From NCBI RefSeq assembly GCF_036906915.1, contig NZ_JBAKHX010000024.1, positions 1 through 64,000 of the forward strand: a stretch of 64,000 nt of DNA, in the 5' to 3' direction. The notes under the pieces are model-generated. The model ran no database searches. It was not told the DNA's origin and was given only the letters and a program-made list of their open reading frames with translations. Source of the stretch: Phytohabitans sp036906915 (GTDB lineage: Bacteria; Actinomycetota; Actinomycetes; Mycobacteriales; Micromonosporaceae). The translations under genes and the position numbers were made by a program. This document shows positions 14,846-24,041 of this stretch, piece after piece; position 1 is the first letter of the stretch, and each line of letters opens with the position of its first letter.

Positions 14846-16354
14846 CTACATCATCTCCTCGGTGGTCGGCACCAGGACGGTCTTGACCTCCGTGTACGCC
14901 TCGATCGAGGTGCGCCCGCCCTCGCGGCCGAGCCCGGACCGGCCGAAGCCACCGAACGCCACGTGCGGCTCCAACTGGTACCCGTTGATCCCGACGGTGC
15001 CGGCGCGGACCGCGCGGGCCAGGCGCACCGCGCGCTTCACGTCGCTGGTCCACACCGTGGCCGCGAGCCCGTACTCGGTGTCGTTGGCGAGCCGGATCGC
15101 CTCGTCCTCGTCGGTGAACGGCACCACGGCGAGCACCGGGCCGAAGATCTCCTCACGGGCGATCGTGGCGCGGTTGTCGACGTCGGCGAATACCGTGGGG
15201 GCCACGAAGTTGCCGGACGCGAGGTCGCCGTCAACGCGCTCGCCGCCGCACACCAGCCGGGCGCCCTCCTCCTTGCCGCGCTCGATGTATCCGAGCACGC
15301 GGTCGAGCTGGCGCGGGTTGATGAGCGGCGACGCGGTGGTCTCCGGGTCGAACGGGTCGCCGTAGTTGACGAGCGCCGACATGCCCTCGGCGACGGCGAG
15401 GAAGTAGTCGTAGACGTCGCGGTGCACCAGCGCCCGGGACTGCGCCACGCACGCCTGCCCCGACAGGCCCAGCGTCACCGTGCCCATCGTGGTGGCCGCC
15501 GCGGCGTACACGTCGGCGTCGGCGAACACGATGGACGGGCTCTTGCCGCCCAGCTCCAGGCTGACCCTCTTGATGCCGTCGGCGGCGGCGATCATCACCC
15601 GCTGCCCGACCGTGCGGCTCCCGGTGAACGTGATCTTGTCGACGAGCGGGTGGTTGATGAGCGCGTCGCCGGTGGGCTCGCCAGGGCCGGTGACCACGTT
15701 GAGCACGCCCTCGGGAACGCCCGCCTCTTCGAGGAGCTTCGCGAGGCGCAGCGCGGAGAACGTCGCGTACTCGGACGGCTTGAGCACGACCGTGCAGCCG
15801 GCCGCGAGCGCCGGGGCGACCTTCTGGGCGGACAGCAGCAGCGGCCCGTTCCACGGCACGACCGCGGCGACCACGCCGACGGGCTCGCGCAGCGTCATCA
15901 CCAGGTGGTCGCCGCCCTGGTACCCCGGCAGCGTCTCGCCGCCGAGCTTGTCGACCCAGCCGGCGTGGTGGTCGAACACGTCGGCGACGCACTCGACGGA
16001 CATCGCGTAGGTGGTGCCGAAGCTGAGCGGTACGCCGTTGTCGAGCGCCTGCAGCGTGAGCAGTTCGTCGTGGTGCTCGCGAATGAGCTCGGCGGCCCGG
16101 CGCAGCACGCGGATGCGCTCCTTGGCGCGGGTGCGCGGCCACGGGCCCTCGTCGAACGCGCGACGGGCCGCCTTCACGGCCTCGTCGACGTCGACCGGCC
16201 CGGCGACCGCGAACTGGCCGACCTCTTCGCCCGATGCTGGGTGGATGTGGCTCCACGTAAGGCCGTCGCGGGCCGGACGCCAGGCACCGTCGACGAGCAG
16301 CTCCCCCGTCGAGAGTCCGATCGCGTCGCGCCGCGGCTTGATCGAGATCACCAC
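14846..16354 (-). CDS. NAD(P)-dependent aldehyde dehydrogenase
   Basis: A 502-residue aldehyde dehydrogenase with VVPWNGPL (oxyanion Asn169), LELGGKSPS (general base Glu267), and GQACVAQSR with the nucleophile Cys302. It converts an aldehyde to an acid. Near a sterol-26-oxidation set it may take the C26 aldehyde formed after the alcohol step, or propionaldehyde released later. Its start (GTG 16354) is 18 nt from a perfect KstR box, so control by sterols is very likely. Confidence 0.85.
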   Translation of the reverse strand: MVISIKPRRDAIGLSTGELLVDGAWRPARDGLTWSHIHPASGEEVGQFAVAGPVDVDEAVKAARRAFDEGPWPRTRAKERIRVLRRAAELIREHHDELLTLQALDNGVPLSFGTTYAMSVECVADVFDHHAGWVDKLGGETLPGYQGGDHLVMTLREPVGVVAAVVPWNGPLLLSAQKVAPALAAGCTVVLKPSEYATFSALRLAKLLEEAGVPEGVLNVVTGPGEPTGDALINHPLVDKITFTGSRTVGQRVMIAAADGIKRVSLELGGKSPSIVFADADVYAAAATTMGTVTLGLSGQACVAQSRALVHRDVYDYFLAVAEGMSALVNYGDPFDPETTASPLINPRQLDRVLGYIERGKEEGARLVCGGERVDGDLASGNFVAPTVFADVDNRATIAREEIFGPVLAVVPFTDEDEAIRLANDTEYGLAATVWTSDVKRAVRLARAVRAGTVGINGYQLEPHVAFGGFGRSGLGREGGRTSIEAYTEVKTVLVPTTEEMM

Positions 16355-16371
16355 TGCCCACCTCCGCGCAG

Positions 16372-16385
16372 TAGAACGCGTTCTA
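16372..16385. promoter_or_regulatory. KstR operator before the aldehyde dehydrogenase gene
   Basis: TAGAACGCGTTCTA is a perfect KstR palindrome. It sits between the aldehyde dehydrogenase start (16354, minus strand) and the end of the SDR gene at 16400, so it controls the dehydrogenase. Confidence 0.85.
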
Positions 16386-16399
16386 CTTTCCTGGGCAGA

Positions 16400-17176
16400 C
16401 TACGCCTGCGGCCGCGCCGCCGCCAGAGCCCTCAGGTACGCGGGCCACTCGCCACCGCCGTGCACCGTGAGCGCGGCGCCGGTGACATAGGACGCCAGCG
16501 GGGAGGCGAGGAAGAGACAGGCGTCCGCGACGTCGTCCGGCGTGCCGAGCCGGCCCAGCGGCACGGTGCCCGCCACCGCCTCGAGGTCGGGGTAGTGCTC
16601 GCCGGACAGCTCGGTCGCGATCATGCCGACCACGATGGAGTTGATCCGCACCGCCGGTGCCCACTCGACCGCGAGGCTGGCCGCGAGGTGGTGCAGTCCC
16701 GCCTTGGCGGCCCCGTACGCGGCGGTGCCGGGTGACGGGCGCACGCCGCTGACGCTGCCGACCATGACGATCGCGCCGCCGCCGGGCTGCTCGCGCATCA
16801 CCGCGTATGCCGCCTGCGAGACGTGCAGCGGCGCGATGAGGTTCAGCTCGATCACCTTGGCGTGGAAGCGCGGCGAGACCGTGGCCGCGTCGGCGTAAGG
16901 CGCGCCACCGGCGTTGTTGACGACGGCGTCGAGCCGGCCGAACGCGTCGACCGTGGCCCGCACCGCGGCGGCCGCCTGCTCCGGGTCGCGCACGTCGGCG
17001 GCGGTGAACCGGGCGCGGCGACCGTCCACTTCGGGCACGACGGGGGGCGCCGTACGCGCGCACACGAGAACGTCGGCGCCGGCGGCGAGGAAGTGCGCCG
17101 CGATCCCCGCCCCTATCCCCCGGGTGCCACCGGTGACCAACACAGCACGACCAGCGAAATCCAGGGGGTTCGACAC
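16400..17176 (-). CDS. SDR oxidoreductase next to echA20 (Rv3549c-like)
   Basis: A 258-residue SDR with GGTRGIG (16-22), NNAG at 87-90 and catalytic Ser141, Tyr154, Lys158. It is divergent from echA20, the same position and size as Rv3549c in M. tuberculosis, where the pair belongs to the KstR2 regulon. The substrate is probably a CoA-bound intermediate of ring C/D breakdown, but this has not been assigned with certainty even in mycobacteria as far as I know. The degenerate KstR2 half-site at 17188 lies in the shared promoter. Confidence 0.75.
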   Translation of the reverse strand: MSNPLDFAGRAVLVTGGTRGIGAGIAAHFLAAGADVLVCARTAPPVVPEVDGRRARFTAADVRDPEQAAAAVRATVDAFGRLDAVVNNAGGAPYADAATVSPRFHAKVIELNLIAPLHVSQAAYAVMREQPGGGAIVMVGSVSGVRPSPGTAAYGAAKAGLHHLAASLAVEWAPAVRINSIVVGMIATELSGEHYPDLEAVAGTVPLGRLGTPDDVADACLFLASPLASYVTGAALTVHGGGEWPAYLRALAAARPQA

Positions 17177-17187
17177 GCCCCTACCGT

Positions 17188-17201
17188 ACCAAGCAAACGC
17201 T
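17188..17201. promoter_or_regulatory. Degenerate KstR2 site in the SDR/echA20 intergenic region
   Basis: ACCAAGCAAACGCT has a complete left half (A-n-CAAG) of the KstR2 operator, but the right half is poor (seven of ten conserved positions overall). It lies between divergent genes that are KstR2-controlled in mycobacteria. Confidence 0.35.
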
Positions 17202-17217
17202 AGGTTAGTCTTGCCCG

Positions 17218-17967
17218 ATGGGCATCCAGGTCCACGTCGCCGGCGACGGGATCGCCGAAATCACCATCGACTTCCCGCCCGTCAACGCGCTGCCCGCGAA
17301 GGGCTGGCACGCGCTCGCCGACGCGCTGTCGGCGGCCGGAGCCGACCGTTCGGTGCGGGCCGTCGTGCTCGCCGCCGAGGGGCGCGGCTTCTGCGCGGGC
17401 GTGGACATCAAGGAGATGCAGCGCACCCCCGGCCACACCGCGCTCATCGAGGCGAACAGGGGCTGCTTCGCGGCCTTCGCCGCCGTGTACGACTGCCCGG
17501 TGCCGGTTATCGCGGCGGTGCACGGGTTCTGCCTCGGCGGCGGGGTCGGCCTGGCCGGCAACGCCGACATCGTGGTCGCCGCCGACAACGCCACGTTCGG
17601 ACTGCCCGAAGTGGACCGCGGCGCGCTCGGCGCGGCCACCCATCTGGCGCGGCTGGTGCCGCACCACCTGATGCGGGCGATGGTTTACACCTGCCGCACG
17701 GCCACGGCGGCGCAGCTGCACCGCTTCGGCTCCGTACTGGAGGTGGTGCCGCCCGGCGGCCTGCGCGCGGTGGCACGGGCGGTGGCCGCCGAGATCGCCG
17801 CCAAGGACCCGGCCGTCATCCGGGCGGCCAAACAGTCGCTCAACGGCATCGACCCGGTCGACGTCAAGCGCTCGTACCGGTACGAGCAGGGCTTCACGTT
17901 CGAGCTGAACCTCGACGGGGTGGCCGACCGGGCGCGGCAGCGGTTCGTCGACGAGCGGGGTGGGTGA
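17218..17967 (+). CDS. echA20: Ring-opening enoyl-CoA hydratase-family enzyme EchA20
   Basis: A 249-residue crotonase-fold protein with RGFCAGVDIKEM (oxyanion hole) and HGFCLGGGVGLAGNADIV. In M. tuberculosis EchA20 hydrolytically opens ring D of HIEC-CoA to give COCHEA-CoA. The assignment rests on the gene order echA20-ipdA-ipdB-ipdC and on the divergent SDR, exactly as in mycobacteria. The ATG is at 17218; its stop overlaps the ipdA ATG by one base (TGATG). Confidence 0.85.
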   Translation: MGIQVHVAGDGIAEITIDFPPVNALPAKGWHALADALSAAGADRSVRAVVLAAEGRGFCAGVDIKEMQRTPGHTALIEANRGCFAAFAAVYDCPVPVIAAVHGFCLGGGVGLAGNADIVVAADNATFGLPEVDRGALGAATHLARLVPHHLMRAMVYTCRTATAAQLHRFGSVLEVVPPGGLRAVARAVAAEIAAKDPAVIRAAKQSLNGIDPVDVKRSYRYEQGFTFELNLDGVADRARQRFVDERGG

Positions 17968-18809
17968 TGAGTGGAAAGGTGATGTCGCTCGCGGACGTGG
18001 TGGGCGAGCTGCGCTCCGGCATGACGATCGGCATCGGCGGCTGGGGCTCGCGGCGCAAGCCCATGGCCCTCGTCCGGGCGATCCTGCGCAGCGACGTGAC
18101 CGACCTGACCGTCGTCTCGTACGGCGGCCCGGACGTCGGCCTGCTCGCCGCGTACGGCCGGATCCGGCGGCTCGTGACCGGATTCGTGTCGCTCGACAGC
18201 GTCCCACTGGAGCCGCACTTCCGCCGCGCCCGGCACGAGGGCACGCTCGAACTGACCGAGGTCGACGAGGGCATGCTGTACTGGGGCCTGCTCGCCGCCG
18301 CCAACCGCCTGCCGTTCCTGCCGATCCGGGCCGGGCTCGGCTCCGACGTGCTGCGGGTCAACCCGTCGCTGCGCACCGTCCGGTCGCCCTATGAGGACGG
18401 TGAGGAACTGGTCGCCATGCCGGCGCTCAGGCTCGACGCGGCGCTCATCCACCTCAACCGGGCCGACCGGTACGGCAACGGCCAGTACCTTGGTCCCGAC
18501 CCGTACTTCGACGACCTGTTCTGCCAGGCGGCCACGCGGCGGTACCTGACGTGCGAGCGGCTGGTGGACACCAAGGAGCTGCTGTCCGGCGGGCCGCCAC
18601 CCAGCCTGCTGGTCAACCGGATGATGGTCGACGGCGTCGTGGAAACCCCGCGCGGCGCGCACTTCACCAGCTGCGTGCCCGACTACGACCGCGACGAGGC
18701 CTTCCAGCGCGCGTACGCCAAAGCCGCCGCCGACCCCGACGAGTGGTCCCGCTTCCGCGCCACCTATCTGGACGGCGACGAATCCGCGTACCAGGCGGCG
18801 ATCGCGTGA
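17967..18809 (+). CDS. ipdA: COCHEA-CoA hydrolase, alpha subunit (IpdA)
   Basis: A 280-residue protein of the class I CoA-transferase fold. It has GMTIGIGGWGSRRKPMALV near the N-terminus and LIHLNRADRYGNGQY near residue 160. With IpdB it forms the heteromeric enzyme that opens ring C by hydrolysing a carbon-carbon bond of COCHEA-CoA rather than transferring CoA. Length is close to mycobacterial IpdA (about 290). It is translationally coupled to both echA20 (TGATG) and ipdB (GTGA). Confidence 0.9.
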   Translation: MSGKVMSLADVVGELRSGMTIGIGGWGSRRKPMALVRAILRSDVTDLTVVSYGGPDVGLLAAYGRIRRLVTGFVSLDSVPLEPHFRRARHEGTLELTEVDEGMLYWGLLAAANRLPFLPIRAGLGSDVLRVNPSLRTVRSPYEDGEELVAMPALRLDAALIHLNRADRYGNGQYLGPDPYFDDLFCQAATRRYLTCERLVDTKELLSGGPPPSLLVNRMMVDGVVETPRGAHFTSCVPDYDRDEAFQRAYAKAAADPDEWSRFRATYLDGDESAYQAAIA

Positions 18810-19519
18810 GCGCGGTCACGCGGGCGGAGGTGTGCGTGGTCGCGTGCGCGGAGGCATGGCGGGGCGACGGGGAGATCCTGGCCAGCCCGATGGGAGTGAT
18901 ACCGCGGCTCGGTGCCGAGCTGGCCCGGCACACGTTCGCACCTGATCTGGTGCTCAGTGACGGCGAGGCGTACCTCATGACCGGCGACACCGTGGAGGGC
19001 TGGCTGCCGTATCGGGCGGTCTTCGGCGTGGTCGCCGCCGGCACCCGGCACGTCATGATGGGCGCCAGCCAGCTCGACCGGTACGGCAACCAGAACATCT
19101 CCTGCGTCGGCGACTGGGCGCGGCCGCGCTCGCAGCTGCTCGGGGTGCGCGGCGCACCCGGCAACACCGTCAACCACCCAACCAGCTACTGGGTGCCGCG
19201 CCACTCCCCCAGAGTCTTCGTGGAGCGGGTCGACATGGTCTGCGGGGTCGGGTACGACCGGCCCGGCGGGCGGTTCCACGAGATCCGCGTGGTGGTCACC
19301 AACCTGGCGGTACTGGACTTCGACACACCCGGCCGGGCCATGCGGCTGCGCTCGGTCCACCCGGGAGTGTCCGTATCGGACGTCGTGGCGGCCACCGGAT
19401 TCCCGCTCGTGGCCACGGACGGCGGCGTACCCGAGACCCGCCTGCCGACCGCCGCGGAGCTGGCCCTGATCCGCGACCGCCTCGACCCCGACAAGCGGCG
19501 GGAGCGGGAGGTCCCGTGA
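18806..19519 (+). CDS. ipdB: COCHEA-CoA hydrolase, beta subunit (IpdB)
   Basis: A 237-residue CoA-transferase-fold partner of IpdA. Visible blocks are ACAEAWRGDGEILASPMG, DGEAYLMTG and GASQLDRYGNQNIS. The GTG start at 18806 overlaps the ipdA stop, and its own stop overlaps the ipdC start, so the three are made together. Confidence 0.9.
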   Translation: MSAVTRAEVCVVACAEAWRGDGEILASPMGVIPRLGAELARHTFAPDLVLSDGEAYLMTGDTVEGWLPYRAVFGVVAAGTRHVMMGASQLDRYGNQNISCVGDWARPRSQLLGVRGAPGNTVNHPTSYWVPRHSPRVFVERVDMVCGVGYDRPGGRFHEIRVVVTNLAVLDFDTPGRAMRLRSVHPGVSVSDVVAATGFPLVATDGGVPETRLPTAAELALIRDRLDPDKRREREVP

Positions 19520-20559
19520 AAACCCGCCTCACCGACCTGCTCGGCATCCGGCACCCGATCGTCCAGGCAGGGATGGGCTACGTCGCCGGCGCGAAACTGG
19601 CGGCGGCGACCTCGCGGGCCGGCGGGCTCGGCGTCATCGCGTCCGCGACGATGAGCCTCGACCAGCTGCGCACCGCGATCCGCGAGGTGCGTGAGCGCAC
19701 GGACGCGCCGTTCGGGGTGAACCTGCGCGCCGACGCCCCCGACGCGGCCGAGCGGATCGACCTGCTCGTGACCGAACGCGTGCCGGTGGCGTCGTTCGCG
19801 CTGGCGCCCACCCGCGAGCTGATCCAGCGCTGCGTCGACGGCGGAGTGCTGACGATGCCGTCGGTTGGCGCGCCCCGGCACGCCGAGAAGGTGGCCGGCT
19901 GGGGCGCCGACCTCGTCGTCGTGCAGGGCGGCGAGGGCGGCGGGCACACCGGCGCGATCCCGACGAGCCTGCTGCTGCCGCGCGTCGTCGACACAGTGGA
20001 CGTTCCGGTCGTGGCGGCGGGCGGCTACTTCGACGGGCGCGGTCTCGTCGCCGCCCTGGCGTACGGCGCCGCCGGCATCGCGATGGGCACCCGGTTCCTG
20101 CTCACCAGCGACAGCCCGGTCGCGGGCGAGGTCAAGCAGAGGTATCTCGACGCGCCGCTCACCGGGACGGTGGTCACCACGCGAGTCGACGGCGTGCCGC
20201 ACCGCGTGCTGCGCACCCCGTTCGTCGACCGGCTCGAACGGTCCGGCCGCGTCGCGGGGCTGGCGCGGGCGCTGCGCCACGCGGCGGCGTTCCGGCAGGC
20301 TTCCGGGCTGTCGTGGAGGGACCTGCTGCGCACCGGCCGGAACGCGCGGCGTGACCTGTCGTGGAGCCAGGTCGTCATGGCCGCGAACACGCCGATGCTG
20401 CTCAAGACGGCCATGGTGGACGGCCGCCCCGAGTACGGCGTGATGTCGGCCGGTCAGGTCGTCGGGATGATCGACGACCTGCCCTCGTGCGCCGAGCTGA
20501 TCGACCGGATAGTCAGGGAGGCCGAAGGCTGCCTCGACCGGCTCACAGCCGTTCGATGA
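19516..20559 (+). CDS. ipdC: Flavin-dependent CoA-ester oxidoreductase IpdC
   Basis: A 347-residue TIM-barrel flavoprotein of the nitronate-monooxygenase superfamily: LGIRHPIVQAGMG at the start, VVQGGEGGGHTG at about residue 135 (phosphate/FMN site) and VAAGGYFDGRGLVAALAYGA. In mycobacteria IpdC introduces a ring C double bond in the 5-oxo HIC-CoA intermediate, preparing it for EchA20 and IpdAB. The GTG start overlaps the ipdB stop. The 3' end overlaps that of the convergent fadA6 gene by 17 nt. Confidence 0.85.
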   Translation: MKTRLTDLLGIRHPIVQAGMGYVAGAKLAAATSRAGGLGVIASATMSLDQLRTAIREVRERTDAPFGVNLRADAPDAAERIDLLVTERVPVASFALAPTRELIQRCVDGGVLTMPSVGAPRHAEKVAGWGADLVVVQGGEGGGHTGAIPTSLLLPRVVDTVDVPVVAAGGYFDGRGLVAALAYGAAGIAMGTRFLLTSDSPVAGEVKQRYLDAPLTGTVVTTRVDGVPHRVLRTPFVDRLERSGRVAGLARALRHAAAFRQASGLSWRDLLRTGRNARRDLSWSQVVMAANTPMLLKTAMVDGRPEYGVMSAGQVVGMIDDLPSCAELIDRIVREAEGCLDRLTAVR

Positions 20560-21694
20560 CGGTGACGTTGGCCTGACCGCCTCCCTCGCACATGGTCTGC
20601 AGGCCGTACCGCCCGCCCGTGCGCTCCAGCTCGTGCAGCAGCGTGGTGAGCAGCCGGGTGCCGGTCGAGCCGAGCGGGTGGCCGAGCGCGATCGCCCCGC
20701 CGTTGACGTTGACGCGGCCGAGGTCGGCGCCCAGCTCCCGCTGCCACGCCAGCACCACGCTCGCGAACGCCTCGTTGATCTCGATGAGGTCGATGTCGTC
20801 GAGGCGCAGGCCCGTCTTTCGCAGGGCCCGCGCGGTCGCCGGGATGGGCGCGGTGAGCATCAGCACCGGGTCGTCGCCGCGGGCGCTGAGGTGGTGCACC
20901 CTGGCGCGCGGCCGCAGCCCGTGCTCGCGCAGCGCCGCCTCGGAGGCCACCAGCACCGCGCTGGCGCCGTCGGCGATCTGGCTGGACAGGGCGGCGGTGG
21001 TCACCCCGCCGGGCCGCAGCGGCGCCAGCGACGCCAGCTTCTCCGCCGACGTGTCGCGTCGAGGGCCCTCGTCCACCGTGCACTGTCCATACGGCACGGT
21101 CTCGGCCGCGAACCGGCCCTCGTCGAGCGCGCGTACCGCCCGCTGGTGACTGCCGAGCGCGTACGCCTCCAGCTCCTCGCGGTCGATGCCCCACTTCGCG
21201 GCGATCAGATCCGCGCTACGGAACTGCGAGACCTCCTGGTCGCCGTAGCGCGCCTCCCAGCCGGCCGATCCCGCATACGGGCCGCTCGGTGCCATCGCGC
21301 TCGCTATGGGGACCTGGCTCATGTTTTGCACGCCGCCCGCCACCACCAGGTCGGCGGTGCCGCTCATCACCGCCTGCGCGGCGAAGTGCACAGCCTGCTG
21401 CGCCGAGCCGCACTGCCGGTCGACGGTGACGCCGGGCACGTGCTCGGGCAGCCCGGCGGCCAGCCAGCAGGTGCGGGCGATGTCGCCGGACTGCGGACCG
21501 ATCGTGTCGACGCAGCCGAACACCACGTCGTCGACCGCCGCCGGGTCGGCGCCCACGCGGTCGAGCAGCGCCGCGATGACGTGCCCGCCCAGGTCCGCCG
21601 GGTGCGCCGCGGAGAGCCCGCCGCCGCGCCGGCCGGTCGGCGTGCGGACCGCGCCGACGATGTATGCCTCAGCCCTCCCACCGGAGTAGAACAC
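20543..21694 (-). CDS. fadA6: Acetyl-CoA acetyltransferase (thiolase) FadA6
   Basis: A 383-residue thiolase with nucleophile Cys95 (DRQCGSAQQA), NEAF, GGAIALGHPLGSTG and a C-terminal TMCEGGGQANV. FadA6 cleaves acetyl-CoA from the dioxo acyl-CoA formed by IpdAB. The only usable start is GTG 21694: an in-frame stop precedes it and no other ATG, GTG or TTG occurs before the conserved YIVGAVRTP. This start codon lies inside the KstR operator (21687-21700). It adds a short MFYSGGRAE leader absent from typical thiolases. Confidence 0.85.
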   Translation of the reverse strand: MFYSGGRAEAYIVGAVRTPTGRRGGGLSAAHPADLGGHVIAALLDRVGADPAAVDDVVFGCVDTIGPQSGDIARTCWLAAGLPEHVPGVTVDRQCGSAQQAVHFAAQAVMSGTADLVVAGGVQNMSQVPIASAMAPSGPYAGSAGWEARYGDQEVSQFRSADLIAAKWGIDREELEAYALGSHQRAVRALDEGRFAAETVPYGQCTVDEGPRRDTSAEKLASLAPLRPGGVTTAALSSQIADGASAVLVASEAALREHGLRPRARVHHLSARGDDPVLMLTAPIPATARALRKTGLRLDDIDLIEINEAFASVVLAWQRELGADLGRVNVNGGAIALGHPLGSTGTRLLTTLLHELERTGGRYGLQTMCEGGGQANVTVIERL

Positions 21695-21700
21695 GTTCTA
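21687..21700. promoter_or_regulatory. KstR operator shared by fadA6 and chsE4
   Basis: TAGAACACGTTCTA is a perfect KstR palindrome. It covers the fadA6 start codon (minus strand, 21692-21694) and ends 11 nt before the chsE4 GTG (21712). Both transcripts must therefore have very short or no 5' leaders. Confidence 0.85.
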
Positions 21701-21711
21701 ACATTAGCAGG

Positions 21712-22893
21712 GTGCACATCGCTTACACACCCGAGCAGGAGCAGCTGCGCACCGAGCTGCGGGCCTACTTCGCCGGCCTGATGACCCCGGAGCTGCGCGA
21801 CGCGCTCGCCGGGCCGGGAGGCGACTACGGCGACGGCACCGCCTACCGCGAGGTGGTGCGGCGGCTCGGCCGGGACGGCTGGCTCGCCCTCGGCTGGCCG
21901 GCGGAGTACGGCGGCGGTGGGCGGTCGCGACTCGAACAGCTCATCTTCATGGACGAGGCGGCCATCGCCGGTGTGCCGGTGCCGTTCCTGACCCTCGACA
22001 GCATCGGGCCGACCATCATGCGGCACGGCACACCCGAGCAGCGCGCACACTACCTGCCCCGGATCGCCGGTGGGGAAATCCACTTCGCGATCGGGTACTC
22101 CGAGCCGGACGCCGGCACCGACCTCGCCGCGCTGCGCACCCGCGCGGTCCGCACCCCTGACGGCTACCTCGTCAACGGGCAGAAGATGTGGACCAGCCTC
22201 ATCCAGTACGCCGACTATGTGTGGCTCGCCTGCCGCACCGATCCGGACGCACCTCGCCACAAGGGGCTGTCCATTCTCATCGTCCCGACCGCCGCGGAGG
22301 GCTTCTCCTGGACACCGGTGCGCACCGTCGCCGGCCCCACCACCAGCGCGACGTACTACAGCGACGTGCGGGTGCCGGCCTCCGCGCTCATCGGCACCGA
22401 AAACGAGGGCTGGTCGCTGATCACCAACCAGCTCAACCACGAACGGATCGCCCTCACCTCCGCCGCCCCGCTGCGCACCGCGCTTGCCGAGGTGTGCGAC
22501 TGGGCGCGCGCCACCGCCTTGCCCGACGGCCGGCGCGTCGCCGACCAGGAGTGGGTCCAGGTGCACCTGGCACGGGTGCACGCCAAGACGGAGTTCCTCA
22601 AGCTGCTCAACTGGCGGGTCGCCTCGTCCACCGCCGACGGTCCCGGCCCTGCCACCGCCTCGGCCAGCAAGGTCTTCGGCACCGAGTTCGCCATCGAGGC
22701 GTACCGGCTGCTGATGGAGGTGCTCGGCGCCAACGCGTACGTGCGGGAGGGCTCGCGCGGCGCGCTGCTGCGCGGTCGGGTCGAACGCCTGCACCGCACG
22801 TCGCTGATCCTCACGTTCGGCGGCGGCACCAACGAGGTACAGCGCGACATCATCGCCGCCGCCGGCCTCGGCCTGCCGGCCGCCCGGCGCTAG
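21712..22893 (+). CDS. chsE4: Steroid side-chain acyl-CoA dehydrogenase subunit ChsE4 (FadE26)
   Basis: A 393-residue acyl-CoA dehydrogenase closely resembling mycobacterial FadE26: it starts HIAYTPEQEQLRTELRAYF and keeps GYSEPDAGTDLAALRT, GQKMWTSLIQYADYVWLA and ILTFGGGTNEVQRDII. ChsE4 pairs with ChsE5 in an alpha2beta2 enzyme that dehydrogenates the 3-oxo-cholest-4-en-26-oyl-CoA side chain in the first beta-oxidation cycle. GTG 21712 is the start. The partner gene follows after 12 nt. Confidence 0.9.
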   Translation: MHIAYTPEQEQLRTELRAYFAGLMTPELRDALAGPGGDYGDGTAYREVVRRLGRDGWLALGWPAEYGGGGRSRLEQLIFMDEAAIAGVPVPFLTLDSIGPTIMRHGTPEQRAHYLPRIAGGEIHFAIGYSEPDAGTDLAALRTRAVRTPDGYLVNGQKMWTSLIQYADYVWLACRTDPDAPRHKGLSILIVPTAAEGFSWTPVRTVAGPTTSATYYSDVRVPASALIGTENEGWSLITNQLNHERIALTSAAPLRTALAEVCDWARATALPDGRRVADQEWVQVHLARVHAKTEFLKLLNWRVASSTADGPGPATASASKVFGTEFAIEAYRLLMEVLGANAYVREGSRGALLRGRVERLHRTSLILTFGGGTNEVQRDIIAAAGLGLPAARR

Positions 22894-22905
22894 GGGAGGT
22901 ACACA

Positions 22906-24006
22906 GTGGACTTCACGCCGACCGACGCGCAACGCGACCTCGCCAAGCTGACCCGCGAGATCCTCGCCGACTGCACCGCTGACCCGTGGCTCGACCTCGC
23001 GCGGGCCGGCGTGCTCGCCGCGGCGCTCCCGTTGAGGGCCGGCGGCGACGGATACGGGGTCCTCGAACGCGCCTCGGTCCTCGTCGAGCTGGGCCGCGCC
23101 GCCGCCGCGCTGCCATACCTGCCCTCGATAGCGACGGCGGCGGGCGCGATCGCGCGGTTCGGCACCGACGAACAGGTGGAGCGGTGGGCCGTGCCCGCGG
23201 GTCGGGGTTCGCGCACACTGACGGCGGCGTTGGAGGCCGCCGACCCGTTCCGGGCCTCTCGGGAGGGCGGGCGCTGGGTCGTGAGCGGCGCCGCGACGGC
23301 GGTGCCGGCCGCGCCGACGGCCGGCTTGTTCCTGGTACCGGCCGGAGCCGCCGTCTTCCTCGTCGAGCCCGGCGACCCCGGCGTCACGGTGGAGCCCCAG
23401 GAGGTGCTCGGCGGCCCCGGCGCCGGCTGGCTCACCCTCGACGCGGTTTCGCTCGCGGATGACCGTCTCCTCGGGCCGCCACCGGAGTCCACGTCGCCGG
23501 TCGGGGCGACCGCTGCCGACCCGACCGGCGTCGCGGCGGCCGACGTGGGTCCCGCCGGCGGCGCGGTCGGGGCGTGGTCGCGGGCGCACGCCACGGTCGG
23601 CGCCTGCGCGGCGCAGCTCGGTGTGACCGAGCGAGCCCTGGAGATGACGGCGGAGTACGCGGGCACGCGCGTCCAGTTCGGACGGCCGATTGGCAGCTTC
23701 CAGGCGGTCGCGCAGCGGCTCGCCGACGCCTACATCGACGTGGAGGCGATCCGGCTGACGATGTGGCAGGCGGCGTGGCGGCTCAGCGAGGACCTGCCGT
23801 GCGAGGCCGAGATCGCCACCGCCAAGTTCTGGGCGGCGGACGGCGGGCATCGCGTGGCACACGCGGCGGTGCACGTGCACGGCGGCGTCGGCCTCGACCT
23901 CGACGCGCCCCTGCACCGCTACTTCCTCGCGGCGAAGTACCACGAGTTCACCCTCGGCGGCGCGACCGACCACCTCCGCGCCCTGGGCGCCACCCTCACG
24001 ACGTAG
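22906..24006 (+). CDS. chsE5: Steroid side-chain acyl-CoA dehydrogenase subunit ChsE5 (FadE27)
   Basis: A 366-residue partner of ChsE4. As in FadE27 it has GDGYGVLERASVLVELG, TRVQFGRPIGSFQAVAQRLA and HVHGGVGLDLDAPLHRYFLA. A variable, Pro/Thr-rich insertion lies at about residues 190-225. The GTG at 22906 is preceded by GGGGAGG. It is followed by a 320-nt gene-free stretch holding tandem CCCACGCGCG motifs and the second dispersed 3' element. Confidence 0.85.
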   Translation: MDFTPTDAQRDLAKLTREILADCTADPWLDLARAGVLAAALPLRAGGDGYGVLERASVLVELGRAAAALPYLPSIATAAGAIARFGTDEQVERWAVPAGRGSRTLTAALEAADPFRASREGGRWVVSGAATAVPAAPTAGLFLVPAGAAVFLVEPGDPGVTVEPQEVLGGPGAGWLTLDAVSLADDRLLGPPPESTSPVGATAADPTGVAAADVGPAGGAVGAWSRAHATVGACAAQLGVTERALEMTAEYAGTRVQFGRPIGSFQAVAQRLADAYIDVEAIRLTMWQAAWRLSEDLPCEAEIATAKFWAADGGHRVAHAAVHVHGGVGLDLDAPLHRYFLAAKYHEFTLGGATDHLRALGATLTT

Positions 24007-24041
24007 CGCCACCACCGGCGCCGCCCACCCCGGGCGCGCCG

